Part shown: piece by piece, positions 33,769 to 40,567 of the stretch
Numbering within the stretch: position 1 is the stretch's first letter
Layout: every line of letters starts with the position of its first letter
From: Myxococcota bacterium
Lineage (GTDB): Bacteria > Myxococcota_A > UBA796
Direction of reading: 5' to 3'
Length of the DNA stretch: 40,567 nucleotides
Assembly (NCBI GenBank): GCA_029251165.1
Contig: JAQXDW010000091.1
Location: 1 to 40,567, forward strand
The notes under the pieces: generated by a model
The model's input: the letters and a program-made list of their open reading frames with translations, nothing else
What the model was told of the DNA's origin: nothing
Databases searched by the model: none
Made by a program: the position numbers and the translations under genes

Positions 33769-35397
33769 CTATTGCACAGACTGCACCCCCAGAAGCACCA
33801 GAGATGCTCCCGCTTGACGGGGAAAGCTCTCCAGCTCTGGGCGGTCGCTGAAGCTGGGGGGATCGACAATGGGGGGCATGTCTGAATTCATGGGGTGAGC
33901 ATCCTCCTTCCAGCGAAGGAGGTAGTCTTCAGGGGGAATGCCTGACTCAGATTGATCATGAAACCTTGGGTCTGGTGTAAGAAACGTACCCGTTCTTCCA
34001 TCGAGAACCAACAACCCCTGAGAGGCCGGTGCGGCGACGTGAATCGCTGCGCTGGGATGACGCTGCCTCAATTCATACCAGAGCCGGACAGCATCGTGGC
34101 CCGGGATCAGCACCGAGGACATCTGCGCCTGGGTTGCCTCCGCGTGCAGCCAGGGAGAGTCAGACCAGGGACTCCCCGGCACCAGCGCGATGGGGATCAG
34201 CAGCAGCGGCAGCCAGGCGCTCCGGGAAGACCACCGGCTGATCAGAGCCACCGGCGCGACCACAAAGAGGGGGGCGACAAAGAAGACGGGGGTCAGGAAG
34301 CGAATCGAGAGGTGCGACAGCAGACTGGGCAGCACCCCCGCGACGATCCCCGCCACCCCAACCCAGCCCGCCAGCGCAGCGCCCTGGCGACGCCGCAGCA
34401 GTGTGATGCATCCGCTGACACCCCCCAGGATGCCGCCGAGCAGCATCCACCACAGCAGCGCGCTGCCCACCGTGGGGAAGGTCCGCTGGAGGCTGGCGAT
34501 GGACTCGTGGCGGCGCCTGTCGCTGTCGGTGCTGGTGGCGGCGCGCGCCTCAACAATCGTCTGGTACAGCATCGTGGGACCCATCGAGCGACCGAAGACA
34601 TAGCCATTGTCGAAGGGCTGCGCGTCTGGATTGAGGGAGAGCGGAGCGACGCCGCCGGGCTGCGGACGTGCCCCGACCTCCGCCATCTGAATCTGCGCCT
34701 GCAGGGTGAGCAGCGGACTGGGGAAGGCGACGTAGACCAGGGCCATCAGCAGAACCGGGGCCGCAGCCCGAGCCGCGTTGCCCAGCCAGGTGCGCCAGTC
34801 CAGCAGGGCAGAGAGGGCGAGGACGCCCACCAGCAGCAGGCCGATCCCGAGCCCCTTCGCCTGGACCGCAAGCACCACCGCCACCCCGCTGCCCGCCACC
34901 ACCCACCAGCCCCTCTGGCGGGTGCGGAGGGCCTCGACCATCCCGGCAACAGCCCAGACGGCACCCGCAGCCCACAGCGGGTAGCTGCTGATCCAGCTGC
35001 TCAGCAAGATGACCATCGGAGAGGCGACCGTCAGGACCGCGACGGCGAGCGCACCGCAGAAGCCGAGCAGGGACCGGCTGATCAGAAACAGTCCCGCAGC
35101 AGCAGACGCCGTCGCCGCCATTGAGGCGACGGCGGCGTTGACATGGAGGGGACCGGGGAGGAGTCCAAAAGTCGCAGCGAAAAGGCTGTAGATGGGCCAG
35201 CGGTTGGGGGGATAGGGCACCCCAGGCTGCCCGATGGCGAGGGCCCCCTGATACCAGGTGTCCCAGTCCGCGCCGTGGGGAGTCCAGGTAGAGTCGAGCC
35301 ACTGCTGGTGCAGCACCAGAAACGCCAGGCTGACCGCGAAGACCGCAGCAGCCCAGCCTGGGTGCTCCCAGCGAGATCGGTCCGTAGGCGTCTCCAT
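33769..35397 (-). CDS. Polytopic membrane protein, GT-C glycosyltransferase-like
   Basis: A 542-residue membrane protein with about ten transmembrane helices: near residue 20, ~90-130, several from ~140 to 215, then ~315-400. Between the first two helices lies GADWDTWYQGALAIGQPGVP, an extracytoplasmic acidic motif in the position of the catalytic Asp of GT-C enzymes such as ArnT and PMT/DUF2029-type proteins, with PPNRWPIYSLFAATFG continuing the loop. The C-terminal ~110 residues are soluble and extracytoplasmic. The likely role is transfer of a sugar from a polyprenyl-phosphate donor to an envelope substrate; the specific family is not certain. It precedes the DUF1501 trio on the same strand. 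Confidence 0.78.
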   Translation of the reverse strand: METPTDRSRWEHPGWAAAVFAVSLAFLVLHQQWLDSTWTPHGADWDTWYQGALAIGQPGVPYPPNRWPIYSLFAATFGLLPGPLHVNAAVASMAATASAAAGLFLISRSLLGFCGALAVAVLTVASPMVILLSSWISSYPLWAAGAVWAVAGMVEALRTRQRGWWVVAGSGVAVVLAVQAKGLGIGLLLVGVLALSALLDWRTWLGNAARAAAPVLLMALVYVAFPSPLLTLQAQIQMAEVGARPQPGGVAPLSLNPDAQPFDNGYVFGRSMGPTMLYQTIVEARAATSTDSDRRRHESIASLQRTFPTVGSALLWWMLLGGILGGVSGCITLLRRRQGAALAGWVGVAGIVAGVLPSLLSHLSIRFLTPVFFVAPLFVVAPVALISRWSSRSAWLPLLLIPIALVPGSPWSDSPWLHAEATQAQMSSVLIPGHDAVRLWYELRQRHPSAAIHVAAPASQGLLVLDGRTGTFLTPDPRFHDQSESGIPPEDYLLRWKEDAHPMNSDMPPIVDPPSFSDRPELESFPRQAGASLVLLGVQSVQ

Positions 35398-35462
35398 CTC
35401 GACACTCTACCGTCTCATCGCCAGATCAACGGAATCGAATCGCGATGGTGGTGGCCGGGGCC

Positions 35463-36665
35463 TTACTCGTCGCTGATGTTCTCCAGCCAGGAGATGCCCT
35501 GGCCGTCAGCGACGAGGATGTCGTCCAGTCCGTCGCCGTCGAAGTCAACCGCGGCCGCGCTGTAGCTGCTGAAGTCGGGGACGCTGAGCGGGATGGCCTC
35601 CAGACCATCCTCGCCGTCAATGCGCAGCGCCTGGGTGCCAGACATCACCGCTGTCAGGCCGCCGCTGCCGTCGAAGTTGCCGGTCGTGATGCCCCAGTGG
35701 TCGGTCAGGGCGTCATGGGTGTTGAAGTCCATGCTCCCTGGGCTTCCGCTCACAAACCGCTGGAAGCCCTCCTCCTGCATCAGCCAGACCTCGTCCGATG
35801 CGACTCCCTGAAGCCCAGCGCCGTGGGCACGCGCCCCGTACAGCGTGTCGTCGACGAGCTGCAGACCGCTCGTCGGCGTCCAGCTCCAGATCTCGGTGAC
35901 CCCATAGGCCCAGTTGCAGGCGTAGACAAAGCCGAGCTCGTCGCCATCGACGGTGGTCGTCCATGCCTCAGGGTAGATGCTGGAGAGGGTGACCGCGCCG
36001 ATGGTCTCCGTGTCCTCCGCAGCGCCACCCCAGGCGATGTGGAGGGTGTCATCCATATCGATGATCACCTCGCTGAGCCCGTCTCCGTCGATGTCAGCGA
36101 GGGGGGTGAGCCCACCCCAGGAATCGGAAGCCGCCAGCAGGGAAGCGCTCCACGCGCCGTCATCGCTGGGAGAGAGGACACCCATCACCACTCCCCAGGT
36201 GCCTGCATTGTCGTGTACCTGAAGCTCCACGAGGAGACGGTCGCCACCGGACGTGGGCAAGACGGTGCCCCGGTAGACCTCCCGAGAGCCAGCACCGACC
36301 GTGAAGCCGAGGTCGTCCTCACCGGCAGCAGCGAGCGCTGCGACAGCCTGATCGATGGCAGCAGTGTCTCCGGACACCATGCCGTGCTCACCGTCACCAC
36401 GCAGCCAGCGGAGGCTCGAGTCGCTGATGTAGACCATGTCGATGTGGCCGTCGCTGTCCAGGTCGCCGAAGGACGTGAAGTCGCTGCTGGAGGTCTCTGC
36501 TGAGAGCTGCTGCGCGTCTTCAAAGACGAGCGAATTCACCTCAAGGCTGCCCGATGTCTCTGGAGTCTCCGGGGACTCCGGCGAGCCGATGTCGGCGTCC
36601 AGGTCGCAGGCGGCGAGTGCCAGAAGGGGAAGAAGAAGGGACAGTCGACTCAGAAGTGAGGTCAT
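35463..36665 (-). CDS. FG-GAP repeat lipoprotein
   Basis: A 400-residue lipoprotein: MTSLLSRLSLLLPLLALAAC with AAGGAG a few bases upstream of the ATG at 36665, then a short Ser/Pro/Glu linker (SPESPETPETSG). The rest is a propeller of FG-GAP/VCBS-like repeats with calcium-type loops: SFGDLDSDGHIDMVYIS, PLADIDGDGLSEVIID, GNFDGSGGLTAVMSG and AVDFDGDGLDDILVADG. Integrin-like propellers of this sort are common on the surface of Myxococcota; a binding or adhesive role is inferred. It is divergent from the methyltransferase-like gene at 36843. Confidence 0.88.
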   Translation of the reverse strand: MTSLLSRLSLLLPLLALAACDLDADIGSPESPETPETSGSLEVNSLVFEDAQQLSAETSSSDFTSFGDLDSDGHIDMVYISDSSLRWLRGDGEHGMVSGDTAAIDQAVAALAAAGEDDLGFTVGAGSREVYRGTVLPTSGGDRLLVELQVHDNAGTWGVVMGVLSPSDDGAWSASLLAASDSWGGLTPLADIDGDGLSEVIIDMDDTLHIAWGGAAEDTETIGAVTLSSIYPEAWTTTVDGDELGFVYACNWAYGVTEIWSWTPTSGLQLVDDTLYGARAHGAGLQGVASDEVWLMQEEGFQRFVSGSPGSMDFNTHDALTDHWGITTGNFDGSGGLTAVMSGTQALRIDGEDGLEAIPLSVPDFSSYSAAAVDFDGDGLDDILVADGQGISWLENISDE

Positions 36666-36842
36666 GGGAACTCCTTGGTACACCGTCACCATCACTTGAG
36701 CCCATTATGTCGTCCATCATTGATAATAGTAACATATCATTCTGCTATACAGAACAATAAACTCAAAGGCTTCACGAGGCGACGGGGCCGCTGGGCTCAG
36801 GCTGGCTGGTTAGGAACCAGGAACACACGAGGGAGGTACTCC
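36666..36842. promoter_or_regulatory. AT-rich divergent promoter region
   Basis: The 36705-36765 part is sharply AT-richer than its surroundings (TTGATAATAGTAACATATC) and lies between divergently transcribed genes, so it probably contains both promoters. I could not place -35/-10 pairs with acceptable spacing. The right end contains GGGAGGT, the ribosome site of the gene at 36843. Confidence 0.35.
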
Positions 36843-37436
36843 GTGGTGCTCGCATGGATAGGGGTCATCGCCGCGCTGTGCCTGATCCTGCTGTCGCTCG
36901 CCCACGCCACCTGGAGGCTTCAGATCGCGCCGACGCCGTCGTCTCCCGATGCACGGGCGCGCATCGCTGCCCTCGTCGCGACGCAGCTCGCTGCTGACGG
37001 CTGCGATGCCCCGACCATCTTCGAGCTGGGCGCAGGCTGGGGAGGTCTCGCCGCCCGGCTCGCCCGGATGCCCGCCTCAGCGACACCATGCGTGCGTGGC
37101 TATGAGCGCTCAGTGGTTCCCTACGTGGTCAGCCGGGTCTTCCGCCAGCGCGCCCCTGGTCTCACCTTTCACCGGCACGACATCACCGATGCCATCGCCG
37201 AGGTGCGCGCGGGGGATGTCCTGGTCTGCTACCTCTGCCCAGAGCAGATGCGGCGGATCAGCGCAGCCCTCCGCGCACGACTGGGAGACGATCCGGTGGC
37301 GGTGACCCTCATCTCCTTGAGCTTCGCCCTGCCCGGCTTCTCTCCAGCAGAGACCCAGATCCTTCCCAGCCTCTACCGCGCCCGACTCTATCGCTACGCC
37401 GTCTCTCCAGGTGAGCCGCAGGTGCCGCTCAGCTGA
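36843..37436 (+). CDS. Membrane-anchored SAM-dependent methyltransferase-like protein
   Basis: The start is the GTG at 36843, five bases after GGGAGGT; a second GTG follows directly. The 197-residue product has an N-terminal transmembrane helix (VVLAWIGVIAALCLILLSLA) and a class I methyltransferase core with motif I FELGAGWGGLAARLAR at ~60-75, an acidic residue after the second strand (YERSVVPYVV) and strand 4 GDVLVCYLCPEQM. Architecture and the C-terminal SLSFALPGFSP resemble the small membrane-tethered lysine methyltransferases (FAM173/ATPSC-KMT type) in outline; the substrate is unknown. It is divergent from the FG-GAP lipoprotein gene. Confidence 0.75.
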   Translation: MVLAWIGVIAALCLILLSLAHATWRLQIAPTPSSPDARARIAALVATQLAADGCDAPTIFELGAGWGGLAARLARMPASATPCVRGYERSVVPYVVSRVFRQRAPGLTFHRHDITDAIAEVRAGDVLVCYLCPEQMRRISAALRARLGDDPVAVTLISLSFALPGFSPAETQILPSLYRARLYRYAVSPGEPQVPLS

Positions 37437-37523
37437 GGCCCTGCGCACCGGCATCGCCACGCCAGGCAGCATCGATGACCTCCGTCACTGCTTGCTGTCC
37501 GTGCGTCGCTGGTCTGCTCGGAG

Positions 37524-37916
37524 CTACTCGAAGGTGGCGCGCATGTAGTCGGTGATGAGCTGGGCTTCCTTCGCGGTGACATCCACTGGCTCCATCGTGC
37601 CGTGGCCATTGAGCATGACGTCGTTGAGGAAGGCGTCGTTGTGGTGCAGCTCGCCGGTGATGTCCTTGCCGAGTCCATCGACCCCGGTGCCGTCTGCCCC
37701 ATGGCAGCCCACGCAGTGCAGGGTGTAGAGCTCCTTGCCGGTGAGATCGGCGTCCGTGTCGGCGTCCGTGTCGGCGTCCGTGTCCGCGTCCGTGTCGGCG
37801 TCCGTGTCGGCGTCCGTGTCGGCATCCGTGTCCGCATCGGCTTCTTCGGCGGTGGCGGTGTCGTCGCCCTTGTCACCGCATGCAGCGATGAGCAGCATCA
37901 TGATGTAGAATCGCAT
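37524..37916 (-). CDS. Lipoprotein c-type cytochrome on an Asp-Thr-Asp-Ala stalk
   Basis: A 130-residue lipoprotein cytochrome. Leader MRFYIMMLLIAAC (Cys13), AAGGT upstream of the ATG. A stalk of (Asp-Thr-Asp-Ala) repeats occupies ~28-57. The C-terminal ~70 residues are a class I cytochrome c: heme site CVGCH at 68-72 (LYTLHCVGCHGADGTGVDG) and probable axial Met108 in GHGTMEPVDV, followed by the terminal helix LITDYMRATF. The stalk should let the heme domain reach away from the membrane, consistent with extracellular or inter-protein electron transfer. Its first 30 residues closely resemble those of the lipoprotein at 38079. Confidence 0.9.
   Translation of the reverse strand: MRFYIMMLLIAACGDKGDDTATAEEADADTDADTDADTDADTDADTDADTDADTDADLTGKELYTLHCVGCHGADGTGVDGLGKDITGELHHNDAFLNDVMLNGHGTMEPVDVTAKEAQLITDYMRATFE
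37749..37832 (-). repeat. 12-bp coding minisatellite of the cytochrome stalk
   Basis: Seven tandem 12-bp units (GGCGTCCGTGTC, with GC/AT variants) encode Asp-Thr-Asp-Ala repeats. The same unit builds the stalk of the neighbouring lipoprotein at 38079. Confidence 0.9.
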
Positions 37917-38078
37917 CGTTACCTTCCTATGAAACTTATTCTATTGACCCAGCATTGGAGCCGCTGACCTGACCTGAGCCAGGGGCCTCCCCTTTAGCTG
38001 AAGTGGGACCGCTCATATAAGCGATCACCATGCCAGCGCCGAGTCTGCCCGCGCTTCATGCCGTGACGGTGTGCCGTC

Positions 38079-38930
38079 CTACAGGCCGCTGAGGTCGATC
38101 ACCGAGTCGGTATCCACGATGCCGTCCTTGCTGATCTCGTAGGCGATGACGTAGTTAAACGGACCCACCTCGTCGCTCCCGGTCACCTCATAGCTGAGGT
38201 ACCCCTCCAACCATGAGTCGAAGTAGCTGGAGAGCGAGGAGGTAAACTTCCCGGAGTCAGGTGCAATGCCGAAGCCCCAGCTGTAGTTCTGGATAAAGTA
38301 CCCGGCTGGATCGGCACCAAAGTCGTTGCTCGGATCGACCAGCTTGCAGCCCGCTGAGGTGGTGTACGTGGAGCCCGCTGGCACCGACCAGCTGAGGTAG
38401 GCTCCAGCCTTGGTGATCGACGTGTCTGTCGCTGCGGCGCTGACATCAACGATCGCAATGCAGGCCTCGGTGTCGGAGTTGCTGCCGTCCCAGTCGTCGG
38501 AGGTCAGGTACAGGTAGAAGTAGTTCCCATAGAGGGGATCGACACTGGAGGTGATGGCATCATCCTCCAGAGTGACCGTCCAGCTGATGGTCAGACCGGT
38601 CATCTCCAGGTACTTCGAGGGGTCAGGCGTGGTGCCCAAGCTGAACTGGTAGTAGACTCCGCCATAGTACAAGCCATCGGGCAAGACACTGAGATCAGCA
38701 TCCGTGTCGGCGTCCGTGTCGGCGTCCGTGTCGGTGTCCGTGTCGGCGTCCGTGTCCGCGTCCGTGTCTGCATCCGTGTCTGCATCCGTGTCTGCATCCG
38801 TGTCGGCGTCCGTGTCGGTGTCCGTGTCGGTGTCCGTGTCGGCGTCCGCTTCGACACTGGTGGCGGTGTCGTCTTTGTCTCCGCAGCCGAGGAGAGAAGA
38901 TAGGAACAACGTGTACATCAAGGAGTGCAT
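38079..38930 (-). CDS. Lipoprotein on an Asp-Thr-Asp-Ala stalk with a beta-type domain
   Basis: Start at 38930, giving MHSLMYTLFLSSLLGC with lipobox Cys16 and GAGG eight bases upstream. The sequence CGDKDDTATSVEADADTD after the leader repeats almost word for word the start of the cytochrome lipoprotein at 37524 (CGDKGDDTATAEEADADTD), followed by an even longer stalk (~35-85). The ~190-residue C-terminal domain is Tyr/Ser/Asp-rich and mainly beta (LYYGGVYYQFSLGT, LYGNYFYLYLTSDDWDGSNS, IQNYSWGFGI, YVIAYEISKDGIVDT), family unknown. Probably a surface protein; the shared leader-stalk suggests duplication or conversion between neighbours. Confidence 0.85.
   Translation of the reverse strand: MHSLMYTLFLSSLLGCGDKDDTATSVEADADTDTDTDTDTDADTDADTDADTDADTDADTDADTDTDTDADTDADTDADLSVLPDGLYYGGVYYQFSLGTTPDPSKYLEMTGLTISWTVTLEDDAITSSVDPLYGNYFYLYLTSDDWDGSNSDTEACIAIVDVSAAATDTSITKAGAYLSWSVPAGSTYTTSAGCKLVDPSNDFGADPAGYFIQNYSWGFGIAPDSGKFTSSLSSYFDSWLEGYLSYEVTGSDEVGPFNYVIAYEISKDGIVDTDSVIDLSGL
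38698..38849 (-). repeat. 12-bp coding minisatellite, about 12 copies
   Basis: Tandem units of the type GGCGTCCGTGTC, TGCATCCGTGTC and GGTGTCCGTGTC encode the Asp-Thr-Asp-Ala/Asp-Thr-Asp-Thr stalk of the lipoprotein at 38079. Confidence 0.9.
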
Positions 38931-39195
38931 GCGAGGAGCCTCTACTGTGGGCAGGATTGTCCAGTGTGCCTGTGACCGCTGCACACTCTGACAGCCTTCC
39001 GCTCAGAAGTCCACACCCTCACACGAGAGAACGGGCTGTCCAAAAAACAGGTTGGTCTTGGAGCTTATGTCTCGACTCAGATGCCCTGAGCAGACACTAC
39101 AGCGCCTGTAGACACACACGACTCTGGAGAGGCCCTGTGCCCAGGGGCATCATCTCCGCTGGCGCTGCTTGCGGAGCGGAAGAGAGCGACGGTCG

Positions 39196-39378
39196 TCACG
39201 GCGTCGGCTCCTCGCCCCACCACCGCGAGATCATGCCTTCCGCCCGCATTCCCATCGGACAGCAGTCGTCGCGCTCCTGGCTCGCGGCGTCGGTGAACCA
39301 CTTCCACCAGTGGACACCGGAGTCTGGGTATCGGTGTTGGTGGCGGACACTCAGCGGGCAACGGAAGTCTACGGGCAT
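39196..39378 (-). CDS. Small hypothetical protein (60 aa)
   Basis: Sixty residues beginning MPVDFRCPLSVRHQHRYPDS and rich in Trp and Cys (VHWWKWFTDA, DDCCPMGMRAEG, SRWWGEEP). A GGA eight bases upstream of the ATG may serve as ribosome site. The composition is unlike a shadow frame. No family recognised. The 265 bp between it and the lipoprotein start at 38930 hold a small hairpin (CTACAG-CGC-CTGTAG, 39097-39111) and nothing else recognised. Confidence 0.4.
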   Translation of the reverse strand: MPVDFRCPLSVRHQHRYPDSGVHWWKWFTDAASQERDDCCPMGMRAEGMISRWWGEEPTP

Positions 39379-39446
39379 CGAGGTTCCGCTGAGAAGTTGC
39401 GTGTGTCAGCGCTCAATCGGCTGCTGAGTTCGGTTAGAATCAACGC

Positions 39447-39644
39447 ATGCAAAGCACCGATCCCATCGCTAAAACCCGCGCCTGGTTGGCTGAGAATGAC
39501 CCAGACGTGCTCGCTGCGGACCGCTCTCTGAACCGCGAAGCCCTCAAGCAGTCTCCGCTGCAGCGCCTGGCCCTGTCCGCTTCTCAGGCGAGGGTCTATG
39601 ACCGTCTTCGGAAGCGCATGCGAGACAAGCGCGCCTCACGCTGA
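39447..39644 (+). CDS. Small helical protein preceding a nucleotidyltransferase (antitoxin-like partner)
   Basis: A 65-residue protein, MQSTDPIAKTRAWLAENDPD then LAADRSLNREALKQSPLQRL and a basic end RVYDRLRKRMRDKRASR. Short proteins with a DRSL...SP.ERL pattern are often found directly ahead of small nucleotidyltransferase genes, where they are presumed partners; that is from memory and not verified. The stop overlaps the first codon of the following nucleotidyltransferase frame as CTGA. No strong ribosome site is seen. Because the downstream gene is broken, this may be the surviving half of the pair. Confidence 0.6.
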   Translation: MQSTDPIAKTRAWLAENDPDVLAADRSLNREALKQSPLQRLALSASQARVYDRLRKRMRDKRASR

Positions 39645-40139
39645 CGGACAGCCCAGACGCTCCGATCATCCCACTTATAGCGACGCTCAACGAGAACGGT
39701 GTGGACTGCATCATCGTGGGAGGAGCCGCTGCGGTCCTCGCGGGTGCGCCAGTGGTCACCCGGGATCTGGACATTGTGCACTGGTAGGCACCGGAGAACA
39801 TCGAGCGTCTGATGGTGGTTCTCAGGGAGCTGGGCGCGTACTTTCGCCCGGATCCGGAGAGGCGACGGATTTCGCCAAGGGCCAGCGTTCTCGCTGGTAT
39901 CGGGCAACTCAATCTCGCAACCAACAGCGGCGATCTGGACATCCTCTGTCGACTCTCTGGTGGTCATGGCTACGATGATCTGCTTCCACACACGGTCGAG
40001 CTTCAGGACTTCGACCTGATGCTGCGGGTGCTGGACCTGCCGATGCTGATCCAGGTGAAGACGGAGACCAGCCGTCCCAAGGATCGGCTGATGCTCCCGA
40101 ATCCTCATCGCGGCGCGAGAGGAGCGTGGGAAGGAGTAG
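39641..40139 (+). pseudogene. Decayed minimal nucleotidyltransferase (toxin/AbiEii-type) gene
   Basis: Frame overlapping the preceding stop reads LTDSPDAPIIPLIATLNENG, then IIVGGAAAVLAGAPVVTRDL and DIV, the GG...DLDIV nucleotidyltransferase core. Three lesions are seen: the expected ATGA overlap is CTGA (39641-39644), so no normal start; an in-frame TAG stands at 39785-39787 right after the core; and a one-base gain near 40100 shifts the tail, which in the next frame continues ILIAAREERGKE to a TAG at 40137-40139. Between them the chain is coherent (APENIERLMVVLRELGAYF, GDLDILCRLSGGHGYDDLL, KDRLMLP). Family call is by motif; whether it was a toxin is inferred from the pairing. Confidence 0.8.
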
Positions 40140-40567
40140 AGCGAAGCCCTCACCGTGAAGGTTGTTCTGCCACAGGTTTCCGCCTCACCATCCTCGACCT
40201 TGTCTCATCGAGCCACGAAGCGGGCTCAGGCGAGGCGGAAAGGACCGGTTGTGGCGTGGGTCGCTCTGAGGCGGAACGGTCATACAAGAGGGCAGTCGTG
40301 TGGGTGTGGTTCGTGGGCGTCGTGGCGCGGCATTTTGGCCCTCCGCGGCTGAGCGGTCGCCCGGGGCCGCCCTTAGGCTTCTCGAATTCGCGAAGCGCGA
40401 CACATCCTGGCCCGTTATTTTCTCAAAAGAAACTTATCACGAAGCAATGAGCGGTCCGTCGTCATTCCTCGCTGTGGTGGTTTGGGGCTGCTGCTGAGTG
40501 AGGCACTTCCATGCAGGGCGGATCCTCAGGCGGGGCCGCCCTCAGGCGGGGCCGCCCTCAGGCGGGG
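40140..40567. other. Right-end region without a recognised gene
   Basis: About 430 bp. It holds a near-perfect 18-bp palindrome CTTCTCGAATTCGCGAAG (40378-40395, one mismatched pair) and GC-rich repeats. Open frames here are artefacts of composition; no protein motif or RNA gene was recognised. The region continues beyond the window. Confidence 0.4.
40524..40567. repeat. 16-bp GC-rich tandem repeat at the window edge
   Basis: CCTCAGGCGGGGCCGC is present twice in full (40524-40539, 40540-40555) with a third, incomplete copy running off the window. The related 16-mer GGGGCCGCCCTTAGGC at 40363-40378 differs from the tandem by one base. Copy number is unknown because the sequence ends inside the array. 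Confidence 0.8.

Overview
The window is GC-rich and gene-dense and reads like a chromosome segment of a Myxococcota (deltaproteobacterial) bacterium. The evidence is a C-terminal MYXO-CTERM-type anchor (Gly-Cys-Gly-Cys-Ser, membrane helix, Arg cluster), many lipoproteins, MopE-type Asp/Cys repeats, FG-GAP/VCBS propellers, Asp-Thr-Asp-Ala spacers, a DUF1501/cytochrome pair and a large winged-helix ATPase/TPR regulator. No rRNA, tRNA, CRISPR array, phage block or complete insertion sequence was seen.

Layout. 1-1074: the 3' end of a formylglycine-generating-enzyme-like (FGE-sulfatase) gene, followed by a regularly phased array of a 12-bp perfect palindrome; part of the same motif lies inside the gene's coding sequence. 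1446-6104: a small hypothetical gene, a lipoprotein, an FG-GAP/ASPIC lipoprotein and a lipoprotein flavin oxidoreductase. 6118-13913: the centrepiece, a self-sufficient nitric oxide synthase. It is one polypeptide with an NmrA-like N-terminus, an EF-hand loop, a BFD [2Fe-2S] domain, a ferredoxin-reductase module and a C-terminal NOS oxygenase. It is followed by a Cys-rich lipoprotein and divergently flanked, across 300 bp with an 11-bp direct repeat, by a winged-helix/P-loop/TPR regulator. 13939-16459: a CpcT/CpeT-like lipoprotein and a DUF4132/MolR-like repeat protein. 16597-24614: mainly exported proteins (MYXO-CTERM metalloprotease, giant MopE/FG-GAP lipoprotein, Cys-motif lipoprotein, glutathione peroxidase lipoprotein, two small lipoproteins). 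25213-29962: carotenoid oxygenase, a MYXO-CTERM surface protein, and a TetR regulator divergent from an NAD-dependent epimerase/reductase gene that carries a nonsense codon in its nucleotide-binding loop. 30000-35397: three genes coupled by ATGA overlaps (lipoprotein, cytochrome-type DUF1549-like lipoprotein, Tat-exported DUF1501 protein), preceded by a GT-C-like membrane protein. 35463-38930: FG-GAP lipoprotein, membrane-anchored methyltransferase-like protein and two lipoproteins sharing a Cys-anchor/Asp-Thr-Asp-Ala stalk cassette. 39196-40567: small genes, a decayed nucleotidyltransferase (toxin-type) gene and 16-bp GC-rich tandem repeats.

Most products are predicted to act at the cell envelope, either as lipoproteins with Asp-rich stalks or as proteins with Myxococcota sorting tails. 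The clearest functional unit is the NOS with its divergent regulator: electrons would pass from NAD(P)H through FAD and [2Fe-2S] to the heme inside one chain, with a possible built-in calcium sensor. The most unusual non-coding structure is the palindrome array at 876-1074.
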